From Candidatus Methanofastidiosum methylothiophilum (GTDB lineage: Archaea; Methanobacteriota_B; Thermococci; Methanofastidiosales; Methanofastidiosaceae), in NCBI GenBank assembly GCA_001587575.1, contig LNJC01000018.1:1-32417 (forward strand): a DNA stretch of 32,417 bases, in the 5' to 3' direction. A program made the translations under genes and the position numbers. Under the pieces are notes generated by a model. The model made no database searches and was not told the DNA's origin. It was given only the letters and a program-made list of their open reading frames with translations. Below, piece after piece: positions 8,408 through 15,520 of the stretch. Position 1 is the first letter of the stretch. Each line of letters opens with the position of its first letter.

Positions 8408-9661
8408 ATGCAGCATAAAATTTTTGTTGAAACTTATGGCTGTACCCAAAACAAGGGAGACAGCGAGATACTTAAATATCTCTTGAAAGATTATCTTGTC
8501 GAGTCAGTTGATGAAGCCGACACTGTAATAATTAATACTTGCGGAGTCAAAGGACAAACAGAAAAAAAAATTATTTTAAGGATATCTTCTCTGATTAATT
8601 CTAAAAGAGTAATAGTATCAGGTTGCCTCCCAAAAATTAATCTTAATGCAATAGATGAAAGAGTTTCAGGTATCATAGGAACTAATGATCTGGATCATAT
8701 TTTGGACGTTGTTAATTCTAAAGAAAAGCTGACATTGATTTCTGAAGACAACAGAAGATTAGGGCCAAAGACTTCTTTTAAGAAAATTAGGGATGATTCT
8801 ACATCAGCAATTGTCCAGATCTCAGAGGGATGTGCTGGGGCTTGCAGCTTTTGTTGCACTAGATTTGCAAGAGGTAGAGTACATAGCTTTCCTATTCAAG
8901 AAATAGTAAATGAGGTAAAGGAAGCGCTTTCAGAGGGATATAGAGAAATTCTATTCACTTCCCAAGATACAGCAGCTTACGGTTTGGACACTGGGGAAAC
9001 TCTTACCTCTCTTCTAAAAAATACGTTTAGTATCGATGAAAAATTTATGTTAAGATTGGGAATGGCAAACCCCAATCATATAAAGAGTTTTGAAAAGGAA
9101 TTAGTTGAATTATATAAGGATCCCCATATGTACAGATTTTTGCATATACCTGTCCAGTCAGGAGATGATCGAGTTCTTCTGGATATGAAAAGAGGCCATA
9201 AGATAAAAGAGTTCTTGGACACAGTTTCACTTTTTAGGAAAAATATAGAAGATCTATATTTGTGCACTGATGTCATTGTTGGTTTTCCAACGGAGGATGA
9301 AGCCGCTTTTGAAAATACTTACAAGCTTGTTGAGAAAATAAGGCCTGATAAAATAAACTTAACTCGATTTTCACCAAGGCCCGGGACAGATTCATCCAAA
9401 ATGAATCAAATACCGACTTGGATTGTTAAGGAGAGATCAAGAAGATTGAATCTTCTAAGGAAAAATATATCTTCAGAGATTAATAAATCGTATGTTGGAA
9501 GAAACTTCGAAGCACTGATAACAGAGAAAAATAAAGACGGAACCTATACTGGAAGGATATATAACAATAAACCTGTAATTTTAGAAGATGGAAACGTTGG
9601 GGATTTCATTGATGTAATCGTGGAAGATGCAACTTCTACTTACTTGATTGGAAGAAGGTGA
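8408..9661 (+). CDS. tRNA (N6-threonylcarbamoyladenosine-37) methylthiotransferase, archaeal/eukaryotic MtaB type
   Basis: A radical SAM enzyme that adds a methylthio group to t6A37 in ANN-decoding tRNAs (ms2t6A). The 417-residue protein has the three-domain layout of the family. The N-terminal UPF0004 domain carries auxiliary-cluster cysteines Cys12 (YGCTQNKGDSE), Cys45 (NTCGVKG) and Cys73 (SGCLPK). The radical SAM core has Cys142, Cys146 and Cys149 in GCAGACSFC. A C-terminal TRAM RNA-binding domain spans about residues 355-415. NTCGVKGQTE and the overall pattern fit the Cdkal1/e-MtaB branch rather than MiaB. It connects functionally with Pcc1 at 23222, a KEOPS subunit that helps make the t6A substrate. 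The next gene starts 4 nt after its stop. Confidence 0.92.
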   Translation: MQHKIFVETYGCTQNKGDSEILKYLLKDYLVESVDEADTVIINTCGVKGQTEKKIILRISSLINSKRVIVSGCLPKINLNAIDERVSGIIGTNDLDHILDVVNSKEKLTLISEDNRRLGPKTSFKKIRDDSTSAIVQISEGCAGACSFCCTRFARGRVHSFPIQEIVNEVKEALSEGYREILFTSQDTAAYGLDTGETLTSLLKNTFSIDEKFMLRLGMANPNHIKSFEKELVELYKDPHMYRFLHIPVQSGDDRVLLDMKRGHKIKEFLDTVSLFRKNIEDLYLCTDVIVGFPTEDEAAFENTYKLVEKIRPDKINLTRFSPRPGTDSSKMNQIPTWIVKERSRRLNLLRKNISSEINKSYVGRNFEALITEKNKDGTYTGRIYNNKPVILEDGNVGDFIDVIVEDATSTYLIGRR

Positions 9662-9665
9662 TTTA

Positions 9666-10010
9666 TTGGATTTGAGGGAGATACAGAAAAAAGATAGAAT
9701 ATTTTGTGAAGAGCGTGGATGGAATAAATTTCCTCCATCCCATGTTTTGATTCACTTATATGAAGAGCTATCAGAAGTTGGCGAGTATATTCTGTATAAA
9801 GATGGTTACAAAAAAGATGGTATGGGCAATAACAAAGATGCAGATTATGAAAATCTAAAAAGAGAATTTGGCCAGATACTATCTTTACTAATGCAACTTG
9901 CAAATTCATTCGATGTTGACCTAGAATCTGCATTTTTGTCAGAATTTGAAATAATGGAAAAGAGATTTGGCAAAGAAGAATGGAAAAAATATACAGATAA
10001 GATTGTTTAG
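9666..10010 (+). CDS. MazG-like nucleotide pyrophosphohydrolase with altered metal motif
   Basis: A 114-residue all-alpha protein resembling single-domain MazG/NTP pyrophosphohydrolases: HLYEELSEVGEYIL supplies the EExxE helix (Glu33, Glu34, Glu37), and KREFGQILSLL is the second metal helix. The second motif is normally ExxD; here it reads Glu67-Phe-Gly-Gln70, so one expected acidic ligand is replaced. It may be a variant active site or a non-catalytic member. I chose TTG 9666, preceded by GGTGAT overlapping the methylthiotransferase stop; an upstream TTG at 9648 would overlap that gene by 14 nt. Substrate unknown; housecleaning of modified nucleotides is the usual family role. Confidence 0.7.
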   Translation: MDLREIQKKDRIFCEERGWNKFPPSHVLIHLYEELSEVGEYILYKDGYKKDGMGNNKDADYENLKREFGQILSLLMQLANSFDVDLESAFLSEFEIMEKRFGKEEWKKYTDKIV

Positions 10011-10029
10011 GGGGGTTTTAAGCCCCCCT
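10009..10029. repeat. G6/C6 hairpin overlapping the MazG-like stop codon
   Basis: AGGGGGG and CCCCCCT form a perfect 7-bp stem around TTTTAAG, and part of the loop can pair too. It begins inside the stop codon of the preceding gene. In this AT-rich sequence it is exceptionally stable. No T-run follows on the plus strand; instead a purine-rich linker does, so an intrinsic terminator is not obvious. Confidence 0.7.
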
Positions 10030-10051
10030 GGAGGGAAAATGGAGGAAAAAG

Positions 10052-10092
10052 ATGAGCAACACCATTAATCAATGTTTAATAATGGTGCTCAT
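10052..10092. repeat. Long imperfect inverted repeat in the spacer
   Basis: ATGAG-CAA-CACCATTA (10052-10067) pairs with TAATGGTG-CTCAT (10080-10092): 13 base pairs with a 3-nt bulge and a 12-nt loop. With the hairpin at 10009-10029 it makes two consecutive stem-loops joined by a purine-rich linker. It could be an RNA 3' end, a small RNA or a regulatory site for the downstream promoter. Confidence 0.65.
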
Positions 10093-10105
10093 AATTATAT
10101 ACTAT

Positions 10106-10154
10106 TATTGTTAAACTAGTATATAAAGTTTTCGGTAGTATTGTTTAACAATAC
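10106..10154 (+). promoter_or_regulatory. Promoter with operator-like palindromes upstream of the radical SAM gene
   Basis: The TATA box TATATAAAG (10120-10128) predicts initiation near 10150. Around it lies an 11-bp inverted repeat, TATTGTTAAAC (10106-10116) and GTTTAACAATA (10143-10153). The right arm is itself an almost perfect palindrome, GTATTGTT-T-AACAATAC (10138-10154), covering the predicted start site. One site upstream of TATA and one over the start site is a classic arrangement for an archaeal repressor or dual regulator. The DNA-binding protein is not in this window. Confidence 0.6.
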
Positions 10155-10170
10155 TTTAAAATTGATTATC

Positions 10171-11085
10171 ATGAATGTTTTATTCTCTTTGGGATCGGCT
10201 GTAAAACTAGGCTTAAAAAAAGGAACGCCTTTAGTAGACCAAAGAACGTGCTACTTGATGATGGAAGGGCAATGTAATGCGGGGTGTCTCTTTTGTATAA
10301 GGCCAAAAGAAGAATCTAAACTTTCTAGGCTGCCTTGGTATTCTTCAGATTTAGTGAAGTCTATCCCTTATATCGAATCTAATTTTGAACGAGTCTGCAT
10401 CCAAAGCGTTAATCGTGATAACTTTATATTTGACTTAAAAGAAATAATATCAAAATTTTCTAATAAAATCCCAATTTCGGCATCACTTTCTCTTAAGCAT
10501 TATGATGAAATTGAGTTGCTACATGGAAATGTAGATAAAATTGGGATAGGTCTTGACTGTGTAAGAAAAGATATTTTCAAAAAGATTAAACCATATTATA
10601 GTTGGAATAAAACATGGAAAGGACTAAAAAAGGCTTCAGAGATATTTGGAGATTTCAATGTTGTTTGTCACTTAATTTCTGGATTAGGCGAAACAGAAGA
10701 GGATATGGTTAAAACATTTCATAAATTGTTTGGTTTAAGGATATATCCTTCCCTATTTGCCTTAACTCCAATAAAAGGAACAGTATATGAACAACTATCC
10801 TCCCCAGATATTTTAAGCTACAGAAGAGTTCAATTAGCCCATTATTTGATTACCTCTGATATTAAATCGTCTGAAGATTTTACATTTAATAATGGAAAAA
10901 TAGTCTACGAAATCGAAGATTTTTCTTATTTGCAAGAAGATATTTTTATTACAAGGGGGTGCCCATCATGCGATAGACCATTCTATAATGAATCTCCAAA
11001 AGGGAATATCTATAATTTCCCCAATACTGGTATGATTTCTTTATCTACAATAAAAAATGAACTATTAAACCATAAGATTTATTAA
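10171..11085 (+). CDS. Radical SAM enzyme, biotin synthase-like, function unassigned
   Basis: A 304-residue radical SAM protein with the cluster motif Cys35-x3-Cys39-x2-Cys42 (QCNAGCLFC), preceded by TCYLMMEG. A SAM-barrel pattern includes GIGLDC and LISGLGETEEDM. Near the C-terminus a second cysteine pair, Cys264 and Cys267 in GCPSCDRPFYNE, could bind an auxiliary cluster or metal. This resembles archaeal biotin synthase-like radical SAM proteins, among which the split lipoyl synthases LipS1/LipS2 are one possibility; no lipoate gene adjoins it, so I leave it open. The frame is open back to 10141, but the predicted transcript start near 10150 favours ATG 10171. The palindromic promoter suggests regulated expression. 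Confidence 0.8.
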   Translation: MNVLFSLGSAVKLGLKKGTPLVDQRTCYLMMEGQCNAGCLFCIRPKEESKLSRLPWYSSDLVKSIPYIESNFERVCIQSVNRDNFIFDLKEIISKFSNKIPISASLSLKHYDEIELLHGNVDKIGIGLDCVRKDIFKKIKPYYSWNKTWKGLKKASEIFGDFNVVCHLISGLGETEEDMVKTFHKLFGLRIYPSLFALTPIKGTVYEQLSSPDILSYRRVQLAHYLITSDIKSSEDFTFNNGKIVYEIEDFSYLQEDIFITRGCPSCDRPFYNESPKGNIYNFPNTGMISLSTIKNELLNHKIY

Positions 11086-11115
11086 ATATTTAATATAATA
11101 AAATTCTGTGATTTT

Positions 11116-11451
11116 ATGGATGATACATTTAATCTAGAAGTTAAGATTCCTGACTTTGTAAAACTCTTAGGCGAAGAGGGAAAAAATCAGATTTTAGAAG
11201 AGGTAAAGAAAAAAGTTGACAAGGATGTATCTAATATTGTCATTAAAGCTGCAAGAGAGATAATGGCTGAGAAATTGGGACTTGAAACTAGAGAAAGTCC
11301 ATTTGGACCGGTACATACAAAAAAACACTCTTCACCAGCTGCACCAGAGGATGAAGAAGAACAGAAATCTGATTTAACCTGCCCAAGTTGCCAAAAACCT
11401 CTTGAATCTGGGGTCAAGTTTTGCAGATTCTGCGGCCAAAAGATTGGCTAA
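11116..11451 (+). CDS. Small zinc-ribbon protein, unknown function
   Basis: A 111-residue protein in three parts: an N-terminal predicted helical segment (1-55) rich in Lys and Glu, a low-complexity acidic linker (70-86, PAAPEDEEEQK), and a C-terminal zinc ribbon with Cys89, Cys92, Cys103 and Cys106 (CPSC and CRFC). Such a tethered ribbon usually mediates protein or nucleic-acid contact, but no family name can be given. An AT-rich TATA-like element (11088-11097) lies about 23 nt upstream. Its stop overlaps the stop of the convergent DUF116 gene by 4 nt. Confidence 0.7.
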   Translation: MDDTFNLEVKIPDFVKLLGEEGKNQILEEVKKKVDKDVSNIVIKAAREIMAEKLGLETRESPFGPVHTKKHSSPAAPEDEEEQKSDLTCPSCQKPLESGVKFCRFCGQKIG

Positions 11452-12092
11452 TCTTTAGCTATTAAAACTGCTTTTTTTATCTTTTCATAATTTACTTTTG
11501 TTTCAACACACCCATCTTTTTCAAGATTAATTCCTCGCCCGGGTATCTTTAGATACTCCAGAACCAAACTTGCTTCTCTAAGCTCAATATGGCATCCAAC
11601 ACCAATTATGGCTTTAGGTCTAGTAAGTTTAATTACTTTTTTTACAAAAGATCCACCAGGAACTATGAAAACATTAATACTCTTTTCATTACAGAAGTTT
11701 ATCAGATCACCTATGCCACACCTTCCACAATTAGTGCATTGAAATCCTTTCATTGAATCAAGTATCGCAGGACAGTCTCTTTTCCTAAGGCACTGTGGAA
11801 GAAGAAGTATTCTATTTTCAAATGGTATTTTAGATAGTTCTTTGTAGTAGATAAAATTTCTCATGTCGTTTGAAATCATATCTATATATCCTTTTCTTAA
11901 TCCTAGCTTTTCAGTCAATATCTTCAATGGGTAATACAGAAAATCAAGGACAAATAAAATAAACCCGGGGAACAACACTTTTTTTGTCTTAACAGAATAG
12001 GACACCAGTAGTATGGTAATTAATAGTAGTAATACTACTAAAATGAAAAACACAGTCAAAATTAGGCCCAGTATTCCAAATATATCTATCAT
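11448..12092 (-). CDS. DUF116 membrane-anchored cysteine protein, second copy
   Basis: A 214-residue protein. A long hydrophobic segment (about 5-33) anchors it, followed by a basic region and a cytoplasmic DUF116 domain. Conserved cysteines stand in LPQCLRKRDC, CTNCGRCGIGD, VGCHIEL and DGCVET, enough to hold a metal or iron-sulfur centre. VPGGSFVKKV is the family's glycine-rich segment. The function of DUF116 is not established. ATG 12092 shares one base with the TGA of the upstream paralogue, so the two are translationally coupled. An in-frame TTG precedes it by one codon. Confidence 0.85.
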   Translation of the reverse strand: MIDIFGILGLILTVFFILVVLLLLITILLVSYSVKTKKVLFPGFILFVLDFLYYPLKILTEKLGLRKGYIDMISNDMRNFIYYKELSKIPFENRILLLPQCLRKRDCPAILDSMKGFQCTNCGRCGIGDLINFCNEKSINVFIVPGGSFVKKVIKLTRPKAIIGVGCHIELREASLVLEYLKIPGRGINLEKDGCVETKVNYEKIKKAVLIAKD

Positions 12093-12742
12093 CAACGTAC
12101 CTCGAATAATTTATCTTTTACAAGTTCCATGTCTACATCAGTTTCAATACAACCAGTTTTTTCAAGGAGTATCCCATATTCCGGTATCCTCTTAGCAGAT
12201 AGTATCCTCATCATTTCATTTAATTCTACGTGACAGGCTACTAAAAGAACTGAGGATTTTGGGTGTTTTTTCAAAACTCTTTTTACAAATGACCCTCCCG
12301 GGGCAATGAATACTTTGATTGAGTTCTCATCACATATTTCTTTGAAGTTGCCTATTTTACATTTCCCGCATTTGATGCAGTTAACTCCTAATTCTGGGCT
12401 AACATGTGCCTTGCATTCCACAGATCTTAAGCAATATGGGAAAACAACAATTCTATCCTTAATTTTTGAAGAAAAATATTCATTCTTTAAAATCTTGTTT
12501 CTTATGTCAATTTCAATTTTATCCACTACACTTTCATCAAGATTTAACGATACGACTAATCTTTTTAGAGGGTAATAAAGTGTATCCAAAAGAAATAATG
12601 TAGTTCGAGGAAATATTATTTTTTTCTTTCGAAGTATACTGTAGATTAAAACTATAGAAATTAAAAGTAATACCCCAAAAATAAAAATGAGTATTACAAA
12701 TACAACTCCTAATACAGAAAAAAAACTCGGAAGTTCATTCAT
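12092..12742 (-). CDS. DUF116 membrane-anchored cysteine protein, first copy
   Basis: The 216-residue paralogue of the next gene in the same operon, with the same layout: a membrane segment at about 10-35, a basic stretch, then a domain with FPYCLRSVEC, CIKCGKCKIGN, APGGSFVKRV, VACHVEL and TGCIET. The cysteine pattern matches the neighbour position by position, so the pair arose by tandem duplication and may form a heterodimer. No ribosome site is seen; TTTTTAAATTAAG on the minus strand (12761-12773) lies about 25 nt upstream of ATG 12742, which suggests a leaderless message. Biochemical role unknown. Confidence 0.85.
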   Translation of the reverse strand: MNELPSFFSVLGVVFVILIFIFGVLLLISIVLIYSILRKKKIIFPRTTLFLLDTLYYPLKRLVVSLNLDESVVDKIEIDIRNKILKNEYFSSKIKDRIVVFPYCLRSVECKAHVSPELGVNCIKCGKCKIGNFKEICDENSIKVFIAPGGSFVKRVLKKHPKSSVLLVACHVELNEMMRILSAKRIPEYGILLEKTGCIETDVDMELVKDKLFEVR

Positions 12743-12783
12743 TGAAGGAGAATAAAAAAACTTAATTTAAAAATATAATTGTC

Positions 12784-14376
12784 TCAAGTTTTTTTAAAGA
12801 TTTCAGGTTTTATCAAATATAATAGAAGCACAACGAGCCCAATTCCAAGGACAAACAATATCCCTAGAATGAAAATAATTGAATTCTTACTCATTGCCAT
12901 GCTGTCTATTGCACTTATTTTTGAATCGATAAGTCTTACTTTTTCTTGGTCTCCAAGTTCAGTGTAAAGTTTTTTTGATTGTACGTAATTATCTCTAGCT
13001 TTTTTGAAATCTCCTGCAAGGTAACTGTCTTCAGCCGACTTAAAGTATCTGGCAGCTTCTTCTAATCTAATGTCATCGCCCATTGCCACAAGCATAGATT
13101 TGAAAGCATTGGCATCCGCATTAGTTGGAGCTATTTCAAGTGCAGAGTTTATTGCTTCAATTGATTCTTGATAGTTTCCAAGGTTATATTGAGCTCTTGA
13201 AATTCCATACCAAGCGCCAAATAGCCTGTCATTTAATCCTTTAGCAATGTTGAAATTTGAAAGGGCTTCCTCGTACTTGCCGAGAGAAATTAATATGTCC
13301 CCCTTTAATACTAAGGCTTCCATTCTTTCTTGGTATCCCGGGTTTCTGTCAAGAGCATTGTTTATTTCAGTTAAAGCATCGTTGTATTTCCTCTTGTTCC
13401 ACAATGACTTTGCTTTGATTAAGTAAGGTTCGTATTTTGATGCATCTAGGGCTATGGCCTTGTCACTAGACTTTATTGCATCATCATAGTTATTATTCTT
13501 AAGATAGTCTTCTGCAGCTAGAATCAATTCCGAATAAGTCAATTCTTTTTCTTCAGGAGGTGCAACGCTTTCAGTTTCTGAGAGATAATCAAATATATTT
13601 GAGATAAGTCTCATATGGTCGTATTTGGTAATCATATGATCCTCAATAAAAGTTGAAGAGCCCATTGCTACGACTTTTCCACCTACAACATTAGATCTTG
13701 CTGCAAGAATTATCTCAGTTCCCGAAATAGTATTTAGAGGGTCTTTTGGTAGCGTTCCAGATTTATCTGGGTCACTTAAATAAGGCCTACTAAGACTTTG
13801 AGGAGAACCTCTCATCAAAGCTTTTGTATTCTGAGTTAAAAAAAGTGAACAAGGTAACTTCATAGCAACCCTATATACATCCTTTGTTATAGGGTCTTCA
13901 ATCATATTGACAACAATAACATTAGTCGCATCGCCGTCATAGAAGCTTTGTGTATCTGTTACCAGATCATCATTAAAGGTAATGCCCATATTTACAGTCA
14001 ATTGATTCAAGACTTCCCTAGTCTTTTTAATGTCAAGAGAGCTGCCGCCTCTTCCAATCAATAAAAGACTGCCACCGTCTCTGACAAATTTTTCAATAGC
14101 GTATATTTCTTGTGCAGTGAAGTTAGATTTTGGAACTATAATAAGAAGTATGTCATAATTTCTTAGAGTATTTTCTGTAATTGGCAGTTTATTTTCCGCC
14201 AAGGTGAATCCTTTATTGGTAAGTTGGCTGAAAAACATGTTATACCCAGCTGTAAAGTTAATTGGCTCATCATGGGCCACATCGATTAGAACTCTTTTTT
14301 TTGGCTGTGCGTCAACGTTTAGCGGGAAGCTAAACAATAGTAACGCAATTATGCTCAATACCACTAACTTTTTCAT
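12784..14376 (-). CDS. Secreted, membrane-anchored TPR protein with GATase-like N-terminal domain
   Basis: A 530-residue protein. Residues 1-23 are a signal peptide (LVVLSIIALLLFSF, likely cut after VDA). Residues about 28-265 look like the Rossmann/GATase-1-like fold of surface proteins and GldG/DUF4350-type proteins (KRVLIDVAH, LRNYDILLIIVP, VRDGGSLLLIGRGG). From about 275 to 480 there are several TPR units (NYDDAIKSSDKAI, KYNDALTEINNAL, KYEEALSNFNIA, NYQESIEAINSALEI). A final hydrophobic helix (about 500-523) with a basic tail anchors it. The bulk should face outward. ATG 14376 is preferred because AGGGTGGTGG lies just before it; an upstream in-frame GTG falls within that site. Possibly a cell-surface assembly or binding factor. 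Confidence 0.75.
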   Translation of the reverse strand: MKKLVVLSIIALLLFSFPLNVDAQPKKRVLIDVAHDEPINFTAGYNMFFSQLTNKGFTLAENKLPITENTLRNYDILLIIVPKSNFTAQEIYAIEKFVRDGGSLLLIGRGGSSLDIKKTREVLNQLTVNMGITFNDDLVTDTQSFYDGDATNVIVVNMIEDPITKDVYRVAMKLPCSLFLTQNTKALMRGSPQSLSRPYLSDPDKSGTLPKDPLNTISGTEIILAARSNVVGGKVVAMGSSTFIEDHMITKYDHMRLISNIFDYLSETESVAPPEEKELTYSELILAAEDYLKNNNYDDAIKSSDKAIALDASKYEPYLIKAKSLWNKRKYNDALTEINNALDRNPGYQERMEALVLKGDILISLGKYEEALSNFNIAKGLNDRLFGAWYGISRAQYNLGNYQESIEAINSALEIAPTNADANAFKSMLVAMGDDIRLEEAARYFKSAEDSYLAGDFKKARDNYVQSKKLYTELGDQEKVRLIDSKISAIDSMAMSKNSIIFILGILFVLGIGLVVLLLYLIKPEIFKKT

Positions 14377-14467
14377 AGAAGCCACCACCCTGAAAGACTT
14401 GACTTGATAACATTTAAAAGTATATTTGTTTTTGCGATATCCTTATCTCTTCTTTAAGAACTCTTAT

Positions 14468-14482
14468 CGAAAGCTTTAAATA
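14468..14482 (+). promoter_or_regulatory. BRE/TATA promoter of the 5S rRNA gene
   Basis: CGAAAG immediately followed by CTTTAAATA is a near-ideal archaeal BRE plus TATA element. Its TATA part is centred about 27 nt before the 5S 5' end at 14505, so the 5S gene has its own promoter. Confidence 0.75.
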
Positions 14483-14504
14483 CCAACTATAATTATTCTG
14501 GAAT

Positions 14505-14620
14505 GGTACGGCGACCACAGCGGGAGTGATACACCTGGACTCATCCCGAACCCAGAAGTTAAGCCTTCCTGCGTCGTGATTTGTACTGCTAGTAGCGGGA
14601 ATATCACAACGTCGCCGGCC
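14505..14620 (+). rRNA. 5S ribosomal RNA
   Basis: About 116 nt with the invariant loop segment CCCGAACCCAGAAGTTAAGC and the usual TAGTAGCGGGAATA region. The ends GGTACGGCGAC and GTCGCCGGCC pair as helix I with one bulge. No 16S or 23S sequence is in the window, so this is a detached 5S gene with its own promoter, upstream of ribosomal-protein genes. End positions are set by helix pairing and may be off by one or two bases. Confidence 0.93.
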
Positions 14621-14631
14621 TTTATATTCTT

Positions 14632-14648
14632 GGCTATTTATACTAGCC
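14632..14648. repeat. Small hairpin between 5S rRNA and rpl7ae
   Basis: GGCTA-TTTATAC-TAGCC is a 5-bp perfect stem whose loop holds a TATA-like TTTATAC. It could help end the 5S transcript or be part of the promoter of the ribosomal protein operon (predicted start near 14664). Confidence 0.4.
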
Positions 14649-14690
14649 GACTGATGAAAAACTATATGTTTTGAGGAATGAGGTGTTTTA

Positions 14691-15056
14691 ATGGCAGTTT
14701 ATGTTAAATTTAAAGTCCCAGAAGAGTTAGCAAACAAATCTTACGAATCTCTTGAAATGGTAAGGGACACAGGAAAATTAAAGAAAGGCGCAAATGAAAC
14801 CACAAAAGCTGTTGAAAGAGGTATAGCAAAATTAGTCTATCTTGCAGAAGATATAACTCCTGAAGAGATTATTGCACACATACCCCTACTTTGCGATGAG
14901 AAAGAAATACCCTATATCTACGTTCCAAGAAAGGATGAACTTGGTGCAGCAATAGGTATAGATGTATCAACAGCAGCTGTTGCAGTAATAAAAGAGGGAA
15001 AGGCTAAGGATCTTATTGATGACATCATTGTCAAGGTAAAAGAACTTAGAAAGTGA
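14691..15056 (+). CDS. rpl7ae: Ribosomal protein L7Ae
   Basis: A kink-turn-binding protein of the 50S subunit, also a core part of archaeal C/D and H/ACA guide RNPs and RNase P. The 121-residue protein has the family pattern: [12 protein letters not shown] (34-45, the RNA-binding loop), [31 protein letters not shown] and [16 protein letters not shown] at 14680-14685 is its ribosome site. It leads the operon L7Ae-S28e-L24e, a common archaeal arrangement, with 4-nt gaps. Kink-turn autoregulation of this gene is known in some archaea; I could not identify a clear kink-turn in the leader. Confidence 0.97.
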   Translation: MAVYVKFKVPEELANKSYESLEMVRDTGKLKKGANETTKAVERGIAKLVYLAEDITPEEIIAHIPLLCDEKEIPYIYVPRKDELGAAIGIDVSTAAVAVIKEGKAKDLIDDIIVKVKELRK

Positions 15057-15060
15057 TTCA

Positions 15061-15279
15061 ATGGCCGAGATTGATAAAGGAATACCGGCAGAAGTTCTGG
15101 AGATTGTCGTTCGTACTGGCGTAACTGGAGATATATTCCAGGTTAGAGTCAAAGTACTTGAGGGAATGGATAAAGACAGAGTCATCACACGAAATCTAAG
15201 AGGCCCGGTAAAAGTTGGGGACATCGTTGTTCTAAAGGAAACTGAAAGAGAAGCAAAGGAGATAAAGACGCCAAGGTGA
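15061..15279 (+). CDS. rps28e: Ribosomal protein S28e
   Basis: A 72-residue OB-fold protein of the 30S subunit. Characteristic segments are [27 protein letters not shown] and [18 protein letters not shown] near the end. Full length for the family. It lies 4 nt from both rpl7ae and rpl24e and is certainly co-transcribed with them. Confidence 0.97.
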   Translation: MAEIDKGIPAEVLEIVVRTGVTGDIFQVRVKVLEGMDKDRVITRNLRGPVKVGDIVVLKETEREAKEIKTPR

Positions 15280-15283
15280 GACC

Positions 15284-15487
15284 ATGCCAAGAAAAGTTAG
15301 CTGTTCTTTTTGCGGAGACGAAATTGCTCCTGGAACAGGCCTTATTTTCGTGAGAAAAGACGGAGTTATTTATAACTTTTGTACTCATAAGTGTGAACGA
15401 AACATGATTGGTCTAAACAGAAAGCCAAGAAAAATCAAATGGACCGAAGAGTACAGAAAAGAAAAGGCCCTTAGAACTAAAAAATAA
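15284..15487 (+). CDS. rpl24e: Ribosomal protein L24e
   Basis: A 67-residue zinc-binding 50S protein. The zinc site is the CSFCGDEIAPG pair plus CTHKCERN, and the C-terminal half is the basic KPRKIKWTEEYRKEK. ATG 15284 follows an AAGGTGAG ribosome site that overlaps the S28e stop. It is the last gene of the L7Ae cluster; a T-rich stretch after the stop (about 15488-15508) could end transcription or feed the ndk promoter. Confidence 0.97.
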   Translation: MPRKVSCSFCGDEIAPGTGLIFVRKDGVIYNFCTHKCERNMIGLNRKPRKIKWTEEYRKEKALRTKK

Positions 15488-15520
15488 TTTTATTATATAT
15501 TTTTTTAATTGGTGTTTAGC

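Noticed and set aside
10009-10029. G6/C6 hairpin as an intrinsic terminator
   Set aside because: No T-run follows on either strand next to the stem, and a purine-rich linker is present instead. It is kept as a structural element.
10039-10068. A nine-codon frame (MEEKDEQHH) before the imperfect inverted repeat, resembling a histidine-containing leader peptide
   Set aside because: Leader-peptide attenuation is not known in archaea, only two histidine codons occur, and the downstream gene is not a his gene.
12013-12195. Short plus-strand frames within the DUF116 genes
   Set aside because: They are antisense to two well-supported paralogues and have no start signals.
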